This document shows, piece after piece, positions 27,597 to 37,558 of a stretch of 64,000 nucleotides of DNA (position 1 is its first letter; every line of letters begins with the position of its first letter). Under the pieces are notes generated by a model. The model made no database searches, was not told where the DNA came from, and worked only from the letters and a program-made list of their open reading frames with translations. Location of the stretch: NCBI RefSeq assembly GCF_011090165.1, contig NZ_JAADJT010000006.1, positions 186,001 through 250,000 of the forward strand, read 5' to 3'. Made by a program: the position numbers and the translations under genes. The stretch comes from Duganella aceris (lineage in GTDB: Bacteria > Pseudomonadota > Gammaproteobacteria > Burkholderiales > Burkholderiaceae_D).

Positions 27597-30251
27597 ATGT
27601 CCCGATCGAGCATAAAAAAAACAATCATCAGTATGGCCGTCGCCAGCGCTTGCGCCTGTGCCGCATGGCCGGCGCTGGCCCAACAGGACGGCGCCGCCGC
27701 CCCGGTCGGGAAGGATCAGATTCCCGAAGTGGTGGTGACGGCGACCCGTCATTCGACCTCGCTGCTGAAAACGCCGGTGTCGATGACCGCCGTGACGCAA
27801 GATGAGCTGACCCGCAAGGGCATCACCGACATTCGCGGCCTGAGCGGCGAAGTGCCCAATCTGCAGCTGGGCAGCGCCACCGACGGCAGCTCGGGTGTGA
27901 AAATCTCGATGCGCGGCGTCAGCAGCAACGACTTCACCGAGATCGGCAATCCGGCGGTGAGCCTGCACGTCGACGGCATCTACACGCCGCGTCCGCAGTC
28001 GGCGCTGGCGCTGCTGTTCGACCTGGAACAGGTGGAAGTGCTGCGCGGTCCACAGGGCACGCTGTTCGGGCGCAACGCCACCGGTGGCAGCATCAACATC
28101 ATCCCGGCCAAGCCGCAGTTCGGCGTGAGCGAAGGCAACGGCACCTTCACGGTCGGCAATTACAACCTGCGCCAGGTGACCGCCGCGCAGAACATCCCGA
28201 TCAGCGACACCTTCGCGATGCGCGCCACCATGATGGCCATCAAGCGCGACAGCTACCTGAACCAGCAGCAGGATTTCTACGCCGCCGACTTCCCGCAATT
28301 CGGCATCGTGCCGTCGCGTGACGCGGCCGGCAAGATCATTCCCGACGTCGACCAGCGCCACAACACCAAGGTCGGCGCCGACAAGGCCTACGGCAACAAG
28401 AACGAATGGGCGGCGCGCTTGCAGGCGCGCTGGAAGGCCAGCGAGCAGCTGGAGTGGCTGGGCGCCTACGAGCGCTACACCAACAAGGGCGCCGGCGACA
28501 TCGCGCTGAAGGACTGCAAGATGGCAGCCGGCACCGCCTACGCCTGCCCCGGCGACCAGTGGGACGTGAAGATCAACACCCCCGGCGCGCTGGACTGGAG
28601 CATCGACAGCTGGCGCAGCCGCCTGACGTGGACGCCGTCCGTCAACACCACGGTGGAATACAACGCGTCCTACTCGGTGCAGAAGCGGCGCCAGATCCGC
28701 GACGGCGACGCCGGCTACCAGCCGCTCGCCGAAGACATCAACATCTACGGCGGTGTGCTGAACGACACCGCCACCTTCACCAACTCGTCCAAGTTCAAGA
28801 CCACGGTGCAGGAGCTGCAAGTACGCGGCGAATTGGGCGCGCTGCGCTACGTCTCCGGCCTGTTCTGGATGCACGAGAAGAACGCGATCGAATTCGGCGA
28901 GGACGACACCTCGTCGATGGTGCAGGTGCCCGGCCAGCCGTACAACTACCTGTATAGCCAGACCGACCGCCAGTCCGATTCCAAGGCGGTGTTCGGCCAG
29001 GTCGACTGGGCCTTCGCCCCGAAATGGAATGTCACCGTCGGCGGCCGCATGACGCGCGACGTGCGCGAGGACAAGGACGGCAAGTTCTACGACTCCGGCA
29101 CCGTCAGCGATCCGTACTCCTACTTCAACGGCCAGTACACGCCGGTGCCGGGCAAGTACTTCAACAGCTCCGACCTGAAGCCGGGCATGGGCAGCTACTA
29201 CGGCATCGCCGGCCTGAATCCGGCCATCATCCCCGACATCAGCAGCAACAAGGATTCGTGGAACAAGTTCACCTGGCGCCTCGGCATGAGCTACCAGCCG
29301 ACGCCGCGCGACTTCCTGTTCACTTCCCTGTCCACCGGCTACAAGGCGGGCGGCTTCAGCGACAAGCAGAACATCTGCGCGCGCGGCCTGGGCGGCAATT
29401 GCGCCGACATGACGCCGGGCCCGCACTATACCTTCCTGCCGTGGAAGCCTGAAACACTGACCAACTTCGAGATCGGCTACAAGGGCCGCATGCTGGACAA
29501 CCGCTTGACCGTGTCGGCCACCGCCTTCCACAGCCGCTATAAGGACATGCAGATGACCGGCGCGGTACAGATGGGTAAGATCATTCCGGCCATCCCATGC
29601 ACCGCCGCCACGCCGGCCTGCGACGCGGTCGTTTTGTACGGCACCACCAACGCAGCCGAGGCCAAGATTTCCGGCCTCGAACTGGAAGGCAAATACAAGC
29701 CATGGTCCGGCGCGGAGATCAACTTCTCGGCCTCGCACCTGCGGGCGACGGTGAGTTCGTATCCGACCTACGTGCAGACCTGGCGTGACGTTCCTTGCGG
29801 CCCGTTCCGCGCCACCTACGGCGTGCCGGCCTGCGTGCGTTACGCCGGCACCGATCCCGCGCTGATCGGCAAGTTCCCGGCCGACGTGGTGGGCAACCGC
29901 CTGCCGAACGCGCCGGACAACAGCGCGCGCATCGAGGCCTCGCAGGAATTCGCGCTGCCGAATGCGTATGTGCTGACGCCGCGTGTGTCGGCACGCTGGC
30001 AGGACAAGATGTACTTCAGCATCCAGAACCTGGACAACCCGCACGTCGGCAATATGCAGAACGCCTATGCCACCTATGACGCTTCGCTGCGCCTGACCGC
30101 GCCGAGCGGCAAATGGCACGCCGAGCTGTACGTCAACAACCTGAGCGATGTCTTCGCCAAGAACAATGCGCGCATTGTCGATCCCGGCTACGTCATCGCC
30201 CAGTACAACGATCCGCGCATGTTCGGCCTGCGGGTCGGCGCGGAATGGTAA
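27597..30251 (+). CDS. TonB-dependent outer-membrane receptor
   Basis: The 884-residue protein has a signal peptide ending near ALAQ, a TonB-box-like EVVVTATR at about residue 43, a plug domain (GLSGEVPNLQLG, RGPQGTLFGRNATGGSINII) and a 22-strand barrel ending in the typical aromatic residue (GAEW). It is of the sugar or siderophore type used by Gram-negative glycan degraders; the location between a sugar permease and sugar-binding proteins favours an oligosaccharide. AGGAG precedes the ATG. It carries no N-terminal FecR-signalling extension. Confidence 0.93.
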   Translation: MSRSSIKKTIISMAVASACACAAWPALAQQDGAAAPVGKDQIPEVVVTATRHSTSLLKTPVSMTAVTQDELTRKGITDIRGLSGEVPNLQLGSATDGSSGVKISMRGVSSNDFTEIGNPAVSLHVDGIYTPRPQSALALLFDLEQVEVLRGPQGTLFGRNATGGSINIIPAKPQFGVSEGNGTFTVGNYNLRQVTAAQNIPISDTFAMRATMMAIKRDSYLNQQQDFYAADFPQFGIVPSRDAAGKIIPDVDQRHNTKVGADKAYGNKNEWAARLQARWKASEQLEWLGAYERYTNKGAGDIALKDCKMAAGTAYACPGDQWDVKINTPGALDWSIDSWRSRLTWTPSVNTTVEYNASYSVQKRRQIRDGDAGYQPLAEDINIYGGVLNDTATFTNSSKFKTTVQELQVRGELGALRYVSGLFWMHEKNAIEFGEDDTSSMVQVPGQPYNYLYSQTDRQSDSKAVFGQVDWAFAPKWNVTVGGRMTRDVREDKDGKFYDSGTVSDPYSYFNGQYTPVPGKYFNSSDLKPGMGSYYGIAGLNPAIIPDISSNKDSWNKFTWRLGMSYQPTPRDFLFTSLSTGYKAGGFSDKQNICARGLGGNCADMTPGPHYTFLPWKPETLTNFEIGYKGRMLDNRLTVSATAFHSRYKDMQMTGAVQMGKIIPAIPCTAATPACDAVVLYGTTNAAEAKISGLELEGKYKPWSGAEINFSASHLRATVSSYPTYVQTWRDVPCGPFRATYGVPACVRYAGTDPALIGKFPADVVGNRLPNAPDNSARIEASQEFALPNAYVLTPRVSARWQDKMYFSIQNLDNPHVGNMQNAYATYDASLRLTAPSGKWHAELYVNNLSDVFAKNNARIVDPGYVIAQYNDPRMFGLRVGAEW

Positions 30252-30316
30252 TGGTCTGACCCTGCGACACCCGGCCGCCGCTGGCGGCCGGGCAATTCAA
30301 TCTGACGGAGACGGCG

Positions 30317-32038
30317 ATGCGTGGTGTGAAAAAAAATATGGCTGGATTGTGGACGGCGGTGGTGTGCGCCTCGGGCGCGGTATTGTTGGCGGGCTGCGGC
30401 GACAACACCGCCGATACGGCGCAGAGCCAGCAAGCGGCTACCCGCATGGGTGGCGCGCTGACGGCGGCGGTGGCGCAGCGCTCGCCGTGGCCGGTGTGGT
30501 CCGGGCTGGATTTTCCTTACAACGAACCGCCGCTGGCGGCCGCGCCGGCGGTCACCTTCGGCATCTCGCAGCTGACCCAATCGGCCACGCAGACCGTGTT
30601 CAGCGGCACGCATACGCTGCCGTCGGCCAATGTGCAGAACTACCGCATCGGCGTGTTCCTGCATAACGACGTGTTCTACTACCAGGCCGACGCGGTGGTC
30701 AGCATCGCCGCCGGCGGCAGCTTCACCGTCACCTTACCGCGCTCCGTGGGCGCCGCCGACCGCGCGGTGCTGATCCTGTATCCAAGCACCTACAACCCGA
30801 TGTCGGCGGAGAACTGCAACGCGGCCGCCGGCACATGCAGCGGCCGCATCACCACCACCACCAAGCTGTCGCTGCCGAGCGATCCATCGGTGCTGACGGC
30901 CTACACGGCGGCTTACTTCCCGGCCGCGACCACCTCCGCCAATCCGCAGATCGCCGGCCTGCAAAGCCTGATGAACACGCCGCTGATCCAGGGCGGCCCG
31001 TATGGCGACGGCCGTTTGATCCGCAGCTTCCGCGACATGGACTCGGCCTTCCTGTACGACCAGGCGCTGGCGGTGATCGCCTTCAGCCAGGCCGGCGACC
31101 AGGCGCACGCCGACTTGATCCTCAACGCCATGGCCAAGTTGCAGGGCGCGTCCGGCGCGTGGGTGTTCTCCTACCTGACCGACGGCGAGGACGCCAACGC
31201 CGGCGTCGACATGCGCATCGCCGGCTCGAACGCCTGGTTCGGCATGGCGCTCAACGCGTATCAGAAGGCTTTCGCCAGCGTCAAATACCTGGCCATGTCG
31301 ACCAGGCTGCACAACTATATGCTGGGCGAGCTGATTCCGATCACCGTCAACAACACCAGCCAGAAGGGCTTGCGCTTCGCGCCGACCAACTATGCGCCGG
31401 GCCGCGCCGGCATCTACGCGCTGGAGCACCAGCTTGACGCCTACGCCAGCATGCACCAGTACTACGCGCTCAACGGCGGCAGCCAGTATCTGACCGCCGC
31501 CAACGCGCTGCGCAGCATGTCGGAGAGCCTGTGGAACGGCAGCCGCTTCCTCGCCGGTTACGACGCCAACACGCAGAGCCTCAACACCAGCGAGCGCTAT
31601 CTCGACAATTACTCGTGGTCGGTGCTCGCCTTGGGCAACACGGGTAGCGCGGGCCAGAAGTTTTCGGCGTCGCTGGCGTCGGTGTGCGATTACTTCAACG
31701 TCGCGGGCAAGCTTGACTACCCGTCGCGCAAGGTGAGCGGCGTGGTCGGCTTCTACGACGTCATTTACGACAATGTGCCGTCGTCGGCGCCGTTCGTGTG
31801 GAGCGAGGGCAGTCTGGGCGCGGTGATGGCGATGCGGCAGCGCGGCGGCACCTTGACCTGCTCCGGCAACGCCGCCGGCGACATCCTGGAATCGATGAAC
31901 TACATGGTGGATAAACTGCACAACATGCCGTACGCGACCCAGAACGGCAATGCCGACTTCACCAGTTCGGGCAGCGTGGCCGGCACCGCTTGGCTGTATT
32001 ACGCGAACCAGAACAAGAATCCGTATGCGCATTTCTGA
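30317..32038 (+). CDS. Lipoprotein of unknown function with glycosidase-like helical domain
   Basis: The 573-residue protein starts with a lipoprotein signal (lipobox LLAGC at about residue 27), so it is anchored to a membrane. Residues of about 60-180 look like a beta-sandwich (TVFSGTHTLPSANVQNYRIG). The rest has repeated helical pairs (AFLYDQALAVIAFSQAGDQ, NAWFGMALNAYQKAF, YALEHQLDAYASMHQYYAL, NYSWSVLALGN), resembling the (alpha/alpha)6 toroid of several glycoside hydrolases and polysaccharide lyases. I do not recognise the family. A GGAG site precedes ATG 30317. The next gene starts one base after its stop. Confidence 0.75.
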   Translation: MRGVKKNMAGLWTAVVCASGAVLLAGCGDNTADTAQSQQAATRMGGALTAAVAQRSPWPVWSGLDFPYNEPPLAAAPAVTFGISQLTQSATQTVFSGTHTLPSANVQNYRIGVFLHNDVFYYQADAVVSIAAGGSFTVTLPRSVGAADRAVLILYPSTYNPMSAENCNAAAGTCSGRITTTTKLSLPSDPSVLTAYTAAYFPAATTSANPQIAGLQSLMNTPLIQGGPYGDGRLIRSFRDMDSAFLYDQALAVIAFSQAGDQAHADLILNAMAKLQGASGAWVFSYLTDGEDANAGVDMRIAGSNAWFGMALNAYQKAFASVKYLAMSTRLHNYMLGELIPITVNNTSQKGLRFAPTNYAPGRAGIYALEHQLDAYASMHQYYALNGGSQYLTAANALRSMSESLWNGSRFLAGYDANTQSLNTSERYLDNYSWSVLALGNTGSAGQKFSASLASVCDYFNVAGKLDYPSRKVSGVVGFYDVIYDNVPSSAPFVWSEGSLGAVMAMRQRGGTLTCSGNAAGDILESMNYMVDKLHNMPYATQNGNADFTSSGSVAGTAWLYYANQNKNPYAHF

Positions 32039-32039
32039 C

Positions 32040-33287
32040 ATGCCGAAGCTGCTGCGATGCCTGCTGCCGATATTGGCGCTGGGCGCGGCGTCGGCGGCGC
32101 ACTCCGGAACGCTGGTGATCGAAAGCTGGCGCGTGGACGACAAGGCGTTGTGGGAAAAGGTCTTGATCCCGGCGTTCGAACGCAATCATCCGGGCATCGA
32201 AGTCAGGTTCGCGCCGACCGAGCCAACCAGCTACGACGCCAGCCTGGCCGCGCGTCTGGCCGCCGGCAACGCGGGCGATCTGATCGCCTGCCGGCCGTTC
32301 GACGCGTCGCTGTCCTTGTACCGCAAGGGTTATCTCGACAAGCTTAATGGCAAGGCGGGCATGCAAAACTTCGCGCCGTCGGCCTTGCTGGCGTGGCAGA
32401 CCGACGATGGCAAGGAGACCTTTTGCATGCCGGTGGCGTCGGTGATCCACGGTTTTTTGTACAACAAGAAGATCTTCAAGAAGCTGGACTTGCAGCCGCC
32501 CAGGACGGTGGAGGATTTTTTCTCGGTGCTGGAGGTGTTGAAGAAATCCGGCATCACGCCGCTGGCCCTGGGCACGGCGGAGCTCTGGGAGGCTAGCCAG
32601 ATCGTGTACACCAACATCGGGCCGAATTTCTGGCGCGGCGAGGAGGGCAGGCAGGCGCTCATCGCCGGCAAGGCCAAGCTCACCGACGCGCCGTTCGTCG
32701 AGGCTTTGCAGTTCGAGTCGCGCATGGGCGGCTATCTGGGCAAGGGCGCCGCCACGCAGAGTTACGCGGACAGCCGGGCGCAGTTCGCCGCCGGGCGCGC
32801 GGCGATCTATCCGGCCGGTTCGTGGGATGTGGCGTATTTCAGCCAGGCGGCCGGGCTGGAGCTGGGGGCGTTCGCGCCGCCGGTGCGCAAGCATGGCGAT
32901 GCGTGCTTCATCTCGGATCATATGGATCTTGGCATCGGCGTTTCCAGGAAGTCGAAGAACAAGGAGGATGCGTACAAGTTCCTGGCTTGGGTTGGTTCGC
33001 AGGAGTTCGCGGATATCTATACCGACCGGTTGACCGGGTTTTTCACGCTGTCCAACCATTTGATCGCGGTGCGGGATCCGGTGGCGAAGCAGATGGCGGA
33101 ATGGCGCAACAGCTGTGCGTCGACCATACGGCTTAGCGCGCAGGTGCTCGATCGTGGTCAGCCCAGCATGGAGAGCGAGCTTTGGAATATCAATGCACAG
33201 GTATTGAATGGCAGTCTGGCGCCGAACGAGGCCGCCGCCAGATTGCAAAATGGTTTTGCGAAGTGGTACAAGCCACAGCAAAAGTAG
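32040..33287 (+). CDS. ABC-type sugar-binding protein without a transporter (first)
   Basis: The 415-residue protein has a Sec signal (MPKLLRCLLPILALGAASA) and the family 1 extracellular solute-binding fold: TLVIESWRVDDKALWEKVLI, IPAFERNHPGIEV, YDASLAARLAAGNAGDLIA, FAAGRAAIYPAGSWDVAYF. Such proteins bind mono- or oligosaccharides in the periplasm and normally deliver them to an ABC permease, but no permease or ATPase gene is present in the cluster. ATG 32040 lies one base after the preceding stop; an in-frame ATG at 32025 is an alternative. It may work as a sensor or as a buffer for the MFS permease. Confidence 0.88.
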   Translation: MPKLLRCLLPILALGAASAAHSGTLVIESWRVDDKALWEKVLIPAFERNHPGIEVRFAPTEPTSYDASLAARLAAGNAGDLIACRPFDASLSLYRKGYLDKLNGKAGMQNFAPSALLAWQTDDGKETFCMPVASVIHGFLYNKKIFKKLDLQPPRTVEDFFSVLEVLKKSGITPLALGTAELWEASQIVYTNIGPNFWRGEEGRQALIAGKAKLTDAPFVEALQFESRMGGYLGKGAATQSYADSRAQFAAGRAAIYPAGSWDVAYFSQAAGLELGAFAPPVRKHGDACFISDHMDLGIGVSRKSKNKEDAYKFLAWVGSQEFADIYTDRLTGFFTLSNHLIAVRDPVAKQMAEWRNSCASTIRLSAQVLDRGQPSMESELWNINAQVLNGSLAPNEAAARLQNGFAKWYKPQQK

Positions 33288-33379
33288 TGTCACACTATCC
33301 CTCCCAACGTTTGGTGTGAATCTTTGGGCCGGTGCCGGGCGCGGCGCCGGTCATTTTTTGGCTGGATTTGGAGAGACTC

Positions 33380-36055
33380 TTGCGACATATAAAAACGATC
33401 GGCGCTTGCGCCTTGGTACCGCTGCTGCTGATGGCGGGCGCGGGCGCGCTGCAAGCGGCGATGCCGCAACAACAGGCGGTGCCTGCGGCAGTCAGCGGTT
33501 TCGCCAGCGGCGGCAAGCTGCGGCTGCGCTGGGAGCTGCAGCGTAATCTGTTCACCGCACAGACGCCGAACGGTCGCGCGCAAACGCGCCTGATCCTCAG
33601 CAACGGCGATAACCGTCCGTTGCCGGCGCAAGGCTGGGCGCTGTACTTCAACTGCATGGACGGCGTGGAATCCGGCGCCTTGCCAAGCAAACTCGTTATG
33701 GAGCAGGTGGCGGGCAGCCTGTTCCGCCTGCGTCCGGGCCCGGACTTCGCCGGACTGGCGCCGGGGCAGACGCTGGACATCGAATACTTCCATCCGGAGC
33801 AGATCATCAAGATGGCCAAGGCGCCGGTCGGACCGTATCTGGTGTATGACGCCGCGCCGGAGTTGGGCATGGCGATCAGCGACTTCGAATGGCTGCCGGT
33901 GACGCGTCCCGAGCAGCTGGACAAGGGCCACAGCGGCGCCAAGCCGGTGACCACGGTCGAAGACACCTATCGCCGCAACACCCGCGCCGACCTGCTGCCC
34001 GCCGCCGCCATCCCGCCAGTGCTGCCGACGCCGCTGCAATTCCAGCCCGGCGCCGGCCGCCTGCCGCTGCGCGCGCAACCGACCATCAGCGCCCCAGCCA
34101 CGCTGCGCACCGAAGCGGCGCTGGCCCGTTCGCTGTTCGCGACCGGCCTGCCTGCCACACCGCCGGCCACCGCGCCCGCTGATCGCGCCACCGCGCCATC
34201 GGCCACCGCGTCCAGTCGCGCCCCCGCGCCACCGTCCACCGCGCCGGCCGCGCTGCCCGCTGCGGCGCCTGCGCTGCGCCTCAGCCTCAGCCTCGGCAAG
34301 ATCGACGGCCAGGCTTCGCTGGAAGCCTACCGCCTGACCATCGCCGCCGACAGCGGCATCGCCATCGTCGGCAACAGCGCCGCCGGCGTCGCCTACGGCC
34401 TGCAAACCTTGCGCGACCTGATGCCCCTGCCCGGCGCCGCCGACCAGTCGCTGCCCGAACTGACCATCACCGACGCCCCACGCTTCGGCTACCGCGGCTT
34501 CCAGCTTGACGTCGCGCGCAACTTCCAGACCAAGCAAACGGTATTCAAATGGCTGGACCTGATGGCCCGCTACAAACTGAACAAATTCCACTTCCACCTG
34601 ACCGAAGACGAAGGCTGGCGCCTGGAAATCGCCGGCCTGCCCGAGCTGACCGCTATCGGCGCGGTGCGCGGCCACAGCGCCAAGCCCGGCGTGCGCCTGC
34701 AACCAGCCTACGGCTCCGGCCCCGACGCCGCCGACCCGCACGGCAGCGGCTACTACACCCGCGCCGACTACATCGAGATCCTGCGCTACGCCGCCGCCCG
34801 CCACATCGAAGTCATCCCCGAAATCGAAATGCCCGGCCACGCGCGCGCCGCCGTGCAAGCGATGGAAGCCCGCTACCACCGCCTGAAGGCCAGCAACGCC
34901 AAGGACGCGGCCAAATACCTGCTCAACGACTTCGCCGACCGCTCGGTCTACAAATCGCCGCAGCTGTACAACGACCACGTACTCAACCCGGGCCTGGAGT
35001 CCAGCTTCACCTTCATCGAACACGTGGTGAAGCAAGTGGTGGCGCTGCACCGCGAAGCCGGCGTGCCGCTGCACACCATCTACATGGGCGGCGACGAACT
35101 GCCGAACGGCGCCTGGGAAAAATCCCCCGCCAGCCTGGCGACCATGCAACAGCACAAGCTGGAAACCAGCGCCGACCTGTGGGACTACTTCTACGACCGC
35201 GTCGACAACATCCTGCGCAAGCACGGCCTGTTCACCTCCGGCTGGGAAGAGATCGCGTCGCGCAAGACCACGCTGCACGGCCGCCACAAGCTGATCCCGA
35301 ATCCACGCTTCACGCAGCGCGGCTTCAGCGCCTACGTCTGGAACAACACCGAAGGCGCCGAAGACCTGGCCTACCGCCTCGCCAACGCCGGCTACGACAT
35401 CGTGCTGGCGCCGGTGACCAAGATGTATATGGACATGTCCTACAACCCGAACCCGGAGGAGCCGGGCGTCAACTGGGGCGACTACATCGAGCTTGACACT
35501 GTCTACGACTTCATCCCGTTCGACTACCTGAAAAACGCCAGCGACGCGCAGCGCCTCGGCAAGGACGGCCTGACCGACTACGGCAAGCGTCGCGTGCGCG
35601 GCCTCGAAGCGACGCTGTTCACCGAAACGGTGCGCGACCCGTCCCGCATCGACTACCTGGTGATGCCGCGCCTGCTGGCGGTGGCGGAACGCGGCTGGGC
35701 GCCGGACCCGGCCTGGGCCACCGAGCCCGATCCAGCCAAGGCCGAAACGCTGCACCGCACCGCCTGGAGCGGCTTCGTCAACGCGCTGGGCCAACGGGTG
35801 CTGCCGCGTCTCGACCTGGAGCACAGCGGCGTGGCCTACCGCATCGCGCCGCCGGGCCTGATGCTGGACGGCGACCGGGTGCTGGTCAATCACGTCCTGC
35901 CCGGCATCGCGCTGCGCTACACCACAGACGGCAGCGCGCCGAGCGCCGCCAGCCCGCTGGTGACGGGGCCCATCCGCGAGCGCGGCGTAATCCAGGTCGC
36001 TGCCTTCGACCGCAACGGCAGGTCCGGGCTGGTCGCGCGCATCGAGCACCGCTAG
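33380..36055 (+). CDS. GH20 beta-N-acetylhexosaminidase (chitobiase type)
   Basis: The 891-residue enzyme has a signal peptide ending near LQA, a CHB_HEX carbohydrate-binding domain (LRWELQRNLFTAQTPNG), a GH20b domain, the catalytic barrel (RFGYRGFQLDVARNF, KFHFHLTEDEGWRLEI, EVIPEIEMPGHARA) and a C-terminal chitobiase domain. The catalytic pair is Asp572-Glu573 in YMGGDELPNGAW. It removes GlcNAc from the non-reducing ends of chitooligosaccharides in the periplasm or at the surface. The start is probably TTG at 33380, with GGAGAG upstream, since no ATG fits. An Ala/Pro/Thr-rich insertion at about residues 258-299 interrupts the GH20b domain. Confidence 0.93.
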   Translation: MRHIKTIGACALVPLLLMAGAGALQAAMPQQQAVPAAVSGFASGGKLRLRWELQRNLFTAQTPNGRAQTRLILSNGDNRPLPAQGWALYFNCMDGVESGALPSKLVMEQVAGSLFRLRPGPDFAGLAPGQTLDIEYFHPEQIIKMAKAPVGPYLVYDAAPELGMAISDFEWLPVTRPEQLDKGHSGAKPVTTVEDTYRRNTRADLLPAAAIPPVLPTPLQFQPGAGRLPLRAQPTISAPATLRTEAALARSLFATGLPATPPATAPADRATAPSATASSRAPAPPSTAPAALPAAAPALRLSLSLGKIDGQASLEAYRLTIAADSGIAIVGNSAAGVAYGLQTLRDLMPLPGAADQSLPELTITDAPRFGYRGFQLDVARNFQTKQTVFKWLDLMARYKLNKFHFHLTEDEGWRLEIAGLPELTAIGAVRGHSAKPGVRLQPAYGSGPDAADPHGSGYYTRADYIEILRYAAARHIEVIPEIEMPGHARAAVQAMEARYHRLKASNAKDAAKYLLNDFADRSVYKSPQLYNDHVLNPGLESSFTFIEHVVKQVVALHREAGVPLHTIYMGGDELPNGAWEKSPASLATMQQHKLETSADLWDYFYDRVDNILRKHGLFTSGWEEIASRKTTLHGRHKLIPNPRFTQRGFSAYVWNNTEGAEDLAYRLANAGYDIVLAPVTKMYMDMSYNPNPEEPGVNWGDYIELDTVYDFIPFDYLKNASDAQRLGKDGLTDYGKRRVRGLEATLFTETVRDPSRIDYLVMPRLLAVAERGWAPDPAWATEPDPAKAETLHRTAWSGFVNALGQRVLPRLDLEHSGVAYRIAPPGLMLDGDRVLVNHVLPGIALRYTTDGSAPSAASPLVTGPIRERGVIQVAAFDRNGRSGLVARIEHR

Positions 36056-36083
36056 CATTGCCGCCGGCCTCACCGCCGGCGCG

Positions 36084-36115
36084 GCCCGCCGATACGTATC
36101 CGGCGGCGGGCTTCT
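36084..36115 (+). terminator. Possible terminator after the hexosaminidase gene
   Basis: GCCCGCCG and CGGCGGGC form perfect eight-base arms around a 12-base loop, followed by CTTCTT. It lies about 30 bases after the GH20 stop and would separate that gene from the binding-protein/two-component unit; the T-run is poor. Confidence 0.45.
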
Positions 36116-36148
36116 TCGCTATAATCAATTTTTTCTGCGGGATATTGA

Positions 36149-37558
36149 GTGATAGCGTCGATAGAAAAAGCAGCCTGGTCTTGCTTCGATTGGTTACGCT
36201 TTCGTTCGCGCTTCCGCACTTCGCCATCGCGCCGGCACTGGGTGTTCGGCATGCTGGCGGCTTGCGCCTGCCATGGCGGCGTACTCGCCGCCGCGCAGCT
36301 GGCCGCCGCCGCAGCGACCACTCCGCCCAGCCCCACCACCAGCCTGCAAGTGCTGCACTGGTGGACCTCGGCCAGCGAACGCAAGGCCGCCGACCTGCTG
36401 GCGGCGCGGCTCGCCGACGAACGCATCGACTGGCAGGACGTAGCCATCCCCGGCGGCGCGGGCCTCGGCGCCGGCAAGGTGCTGAAGGGCAGGGTGCTGG
36501 CCGGCGACGCGCCCGAAGTCACGCAGATCATCGGCGTCTCGATCGCCGAATGGGCCGACATGGGCCTGCTGCTGGAACTCGACAACGTCGCCACCGCCGG
36601 CAACTGGAACAACTTCCTGTTCCCCACCATCCGCCAACTGATCCAGCACCGCAAGCACGTGGTGGCGGCGCCGCTGGGCATCCATCGCGTCAACACGCTG
36701 TACTACAACCGCGCGCTGTTCGCGCAGCTCAAGCTGACGCCGCCGCAAACCTGGAGCGAGTTCGAAGCGGCGGCGCAGCGCTTGCGCGCGGCCGGCGTGC
36801 AGCCGCTGGCGCAAAGCAGCCAGGATTGGCAGGTGGCGGCGCTGTTTGAAAACCTGGTGCTGGCCGAGAGCGGGCCGGAATTCTATCGTGAGCTGTTCGT
36901 GCGCCGCAGTCCGGCGGCCGCCGCCGACCGCCGCACCGCCGAAGCGCTGCGCCGCCTGCGCACCATCAAGGGTTGGATCCGCCAGCCCGACGAGCGGCCG
37001 TGGACCGACGTCGTCGGCCAGTTCGCGCGCCAGCAGGCCGGTATGATGATCATGGGCGACTGGGCCAAGTCCGAGCTGGCCGAACACAATCAGACGCTGG
37101 ACCAGGACTACGGCTGCGGCGCCGCGCCCGGCACCGGCAACTACCACCTGTACAGCGTCGACACGCTGGCCATGTTCACCGGCGACTACCGCCACATGCC
37201 GGCGCAGGAAAAGATGGCGCGGCTGCTGATGACGCCATCGGTGCAGGCCGACTTCAACGCGCTCAAGGGCGGCGTGCCGGTGCGGCGCGACGCCGATCCG
37301 GCACGTATGGACAGCTGCGCGCGCGCCTCGTGGACCACCTTCGCCAAGGGCGCGGCGGTGCAGGCGCCCAGCCTGGTGCACCGCATGGCCAGCGACGAGA
37401 CCAGCCGCGACGCCATCATCGCCGAAGTGCACCGCTATTTCATGGACGACCGGGTGCCGGAGGCCGAGGCCCAACGCCGCCTCGGCGCCTTATTCAGACT
37501 GTTCAACCTCAGAAGCCAAGGAGTGCCAGGTGCGCAAGATATTGATCGTGGACGATGA
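36149..37558 (+). CDS. ABC-type sugar-binding protein coupled to a two-component system (second)
   Basis: The 469-residue protein resembles glucose/mannose-binding proteins of the GtsA type (LQVLHWWTSASERKAADLLA, DVAIPGGAGLGAGKVLKGRV, PLGIHRVNTLYYNRALFAQL, GMMIMGDWAKSEL). It has a long basic N-terminus before the hydrophobic signal (VFGMLAACACHGGVLAAAQLA), so the true start may be later than GTG 36149. No permease genes adjoin it. Instead its last 29 bases overlap a response regulator gene, with a histidine kinase next. In Pseudomonas a gts transporter operon adjoins gltR-gtrS; here only the binding protein remains beside the sensor, which suggests a sensory role. Confidence 0.88.
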   Translation: MIASIEKAAWSCFDWLRFRSRFRTSPSRRHWVFGMLAACACHGGVLAAAQLAAAAATTPPSPTTSLQVLHWWTSASERKAADLLAARLADERIDWQDVAIPGGAGLGAGKVLKGRVLAGDAPEVTQIIGVSIAEWADMGLLLELDNVATAGNWNNFLFPTIRQLIQHRKHVVAAPLGIHRVNTLYYNRALFAQLKLTPPQTWSEFEAAAQRLRAAGVQPLAQSSQDWQVAALFENLVLAESGPEFYRELFVRRSPAAAADRRTAEALRRLRTIKGWIRQPDERPWTDVVGQFARQQAGMMIMGDWAKSELAEHNQTLDQDYGCGAAPGTGNYHLYSVDTLAMFTGDYRHMPAQEKMARLLMTPSVQADFNALKGGVPVRRDADPARMDSCARASWTTFAKGAAVQAPSLVHRMASDETSRDAIIAEVHRYFMDDRVPEAEAQRRLGALFRLFNLRSQGVPGAQDIDRGR

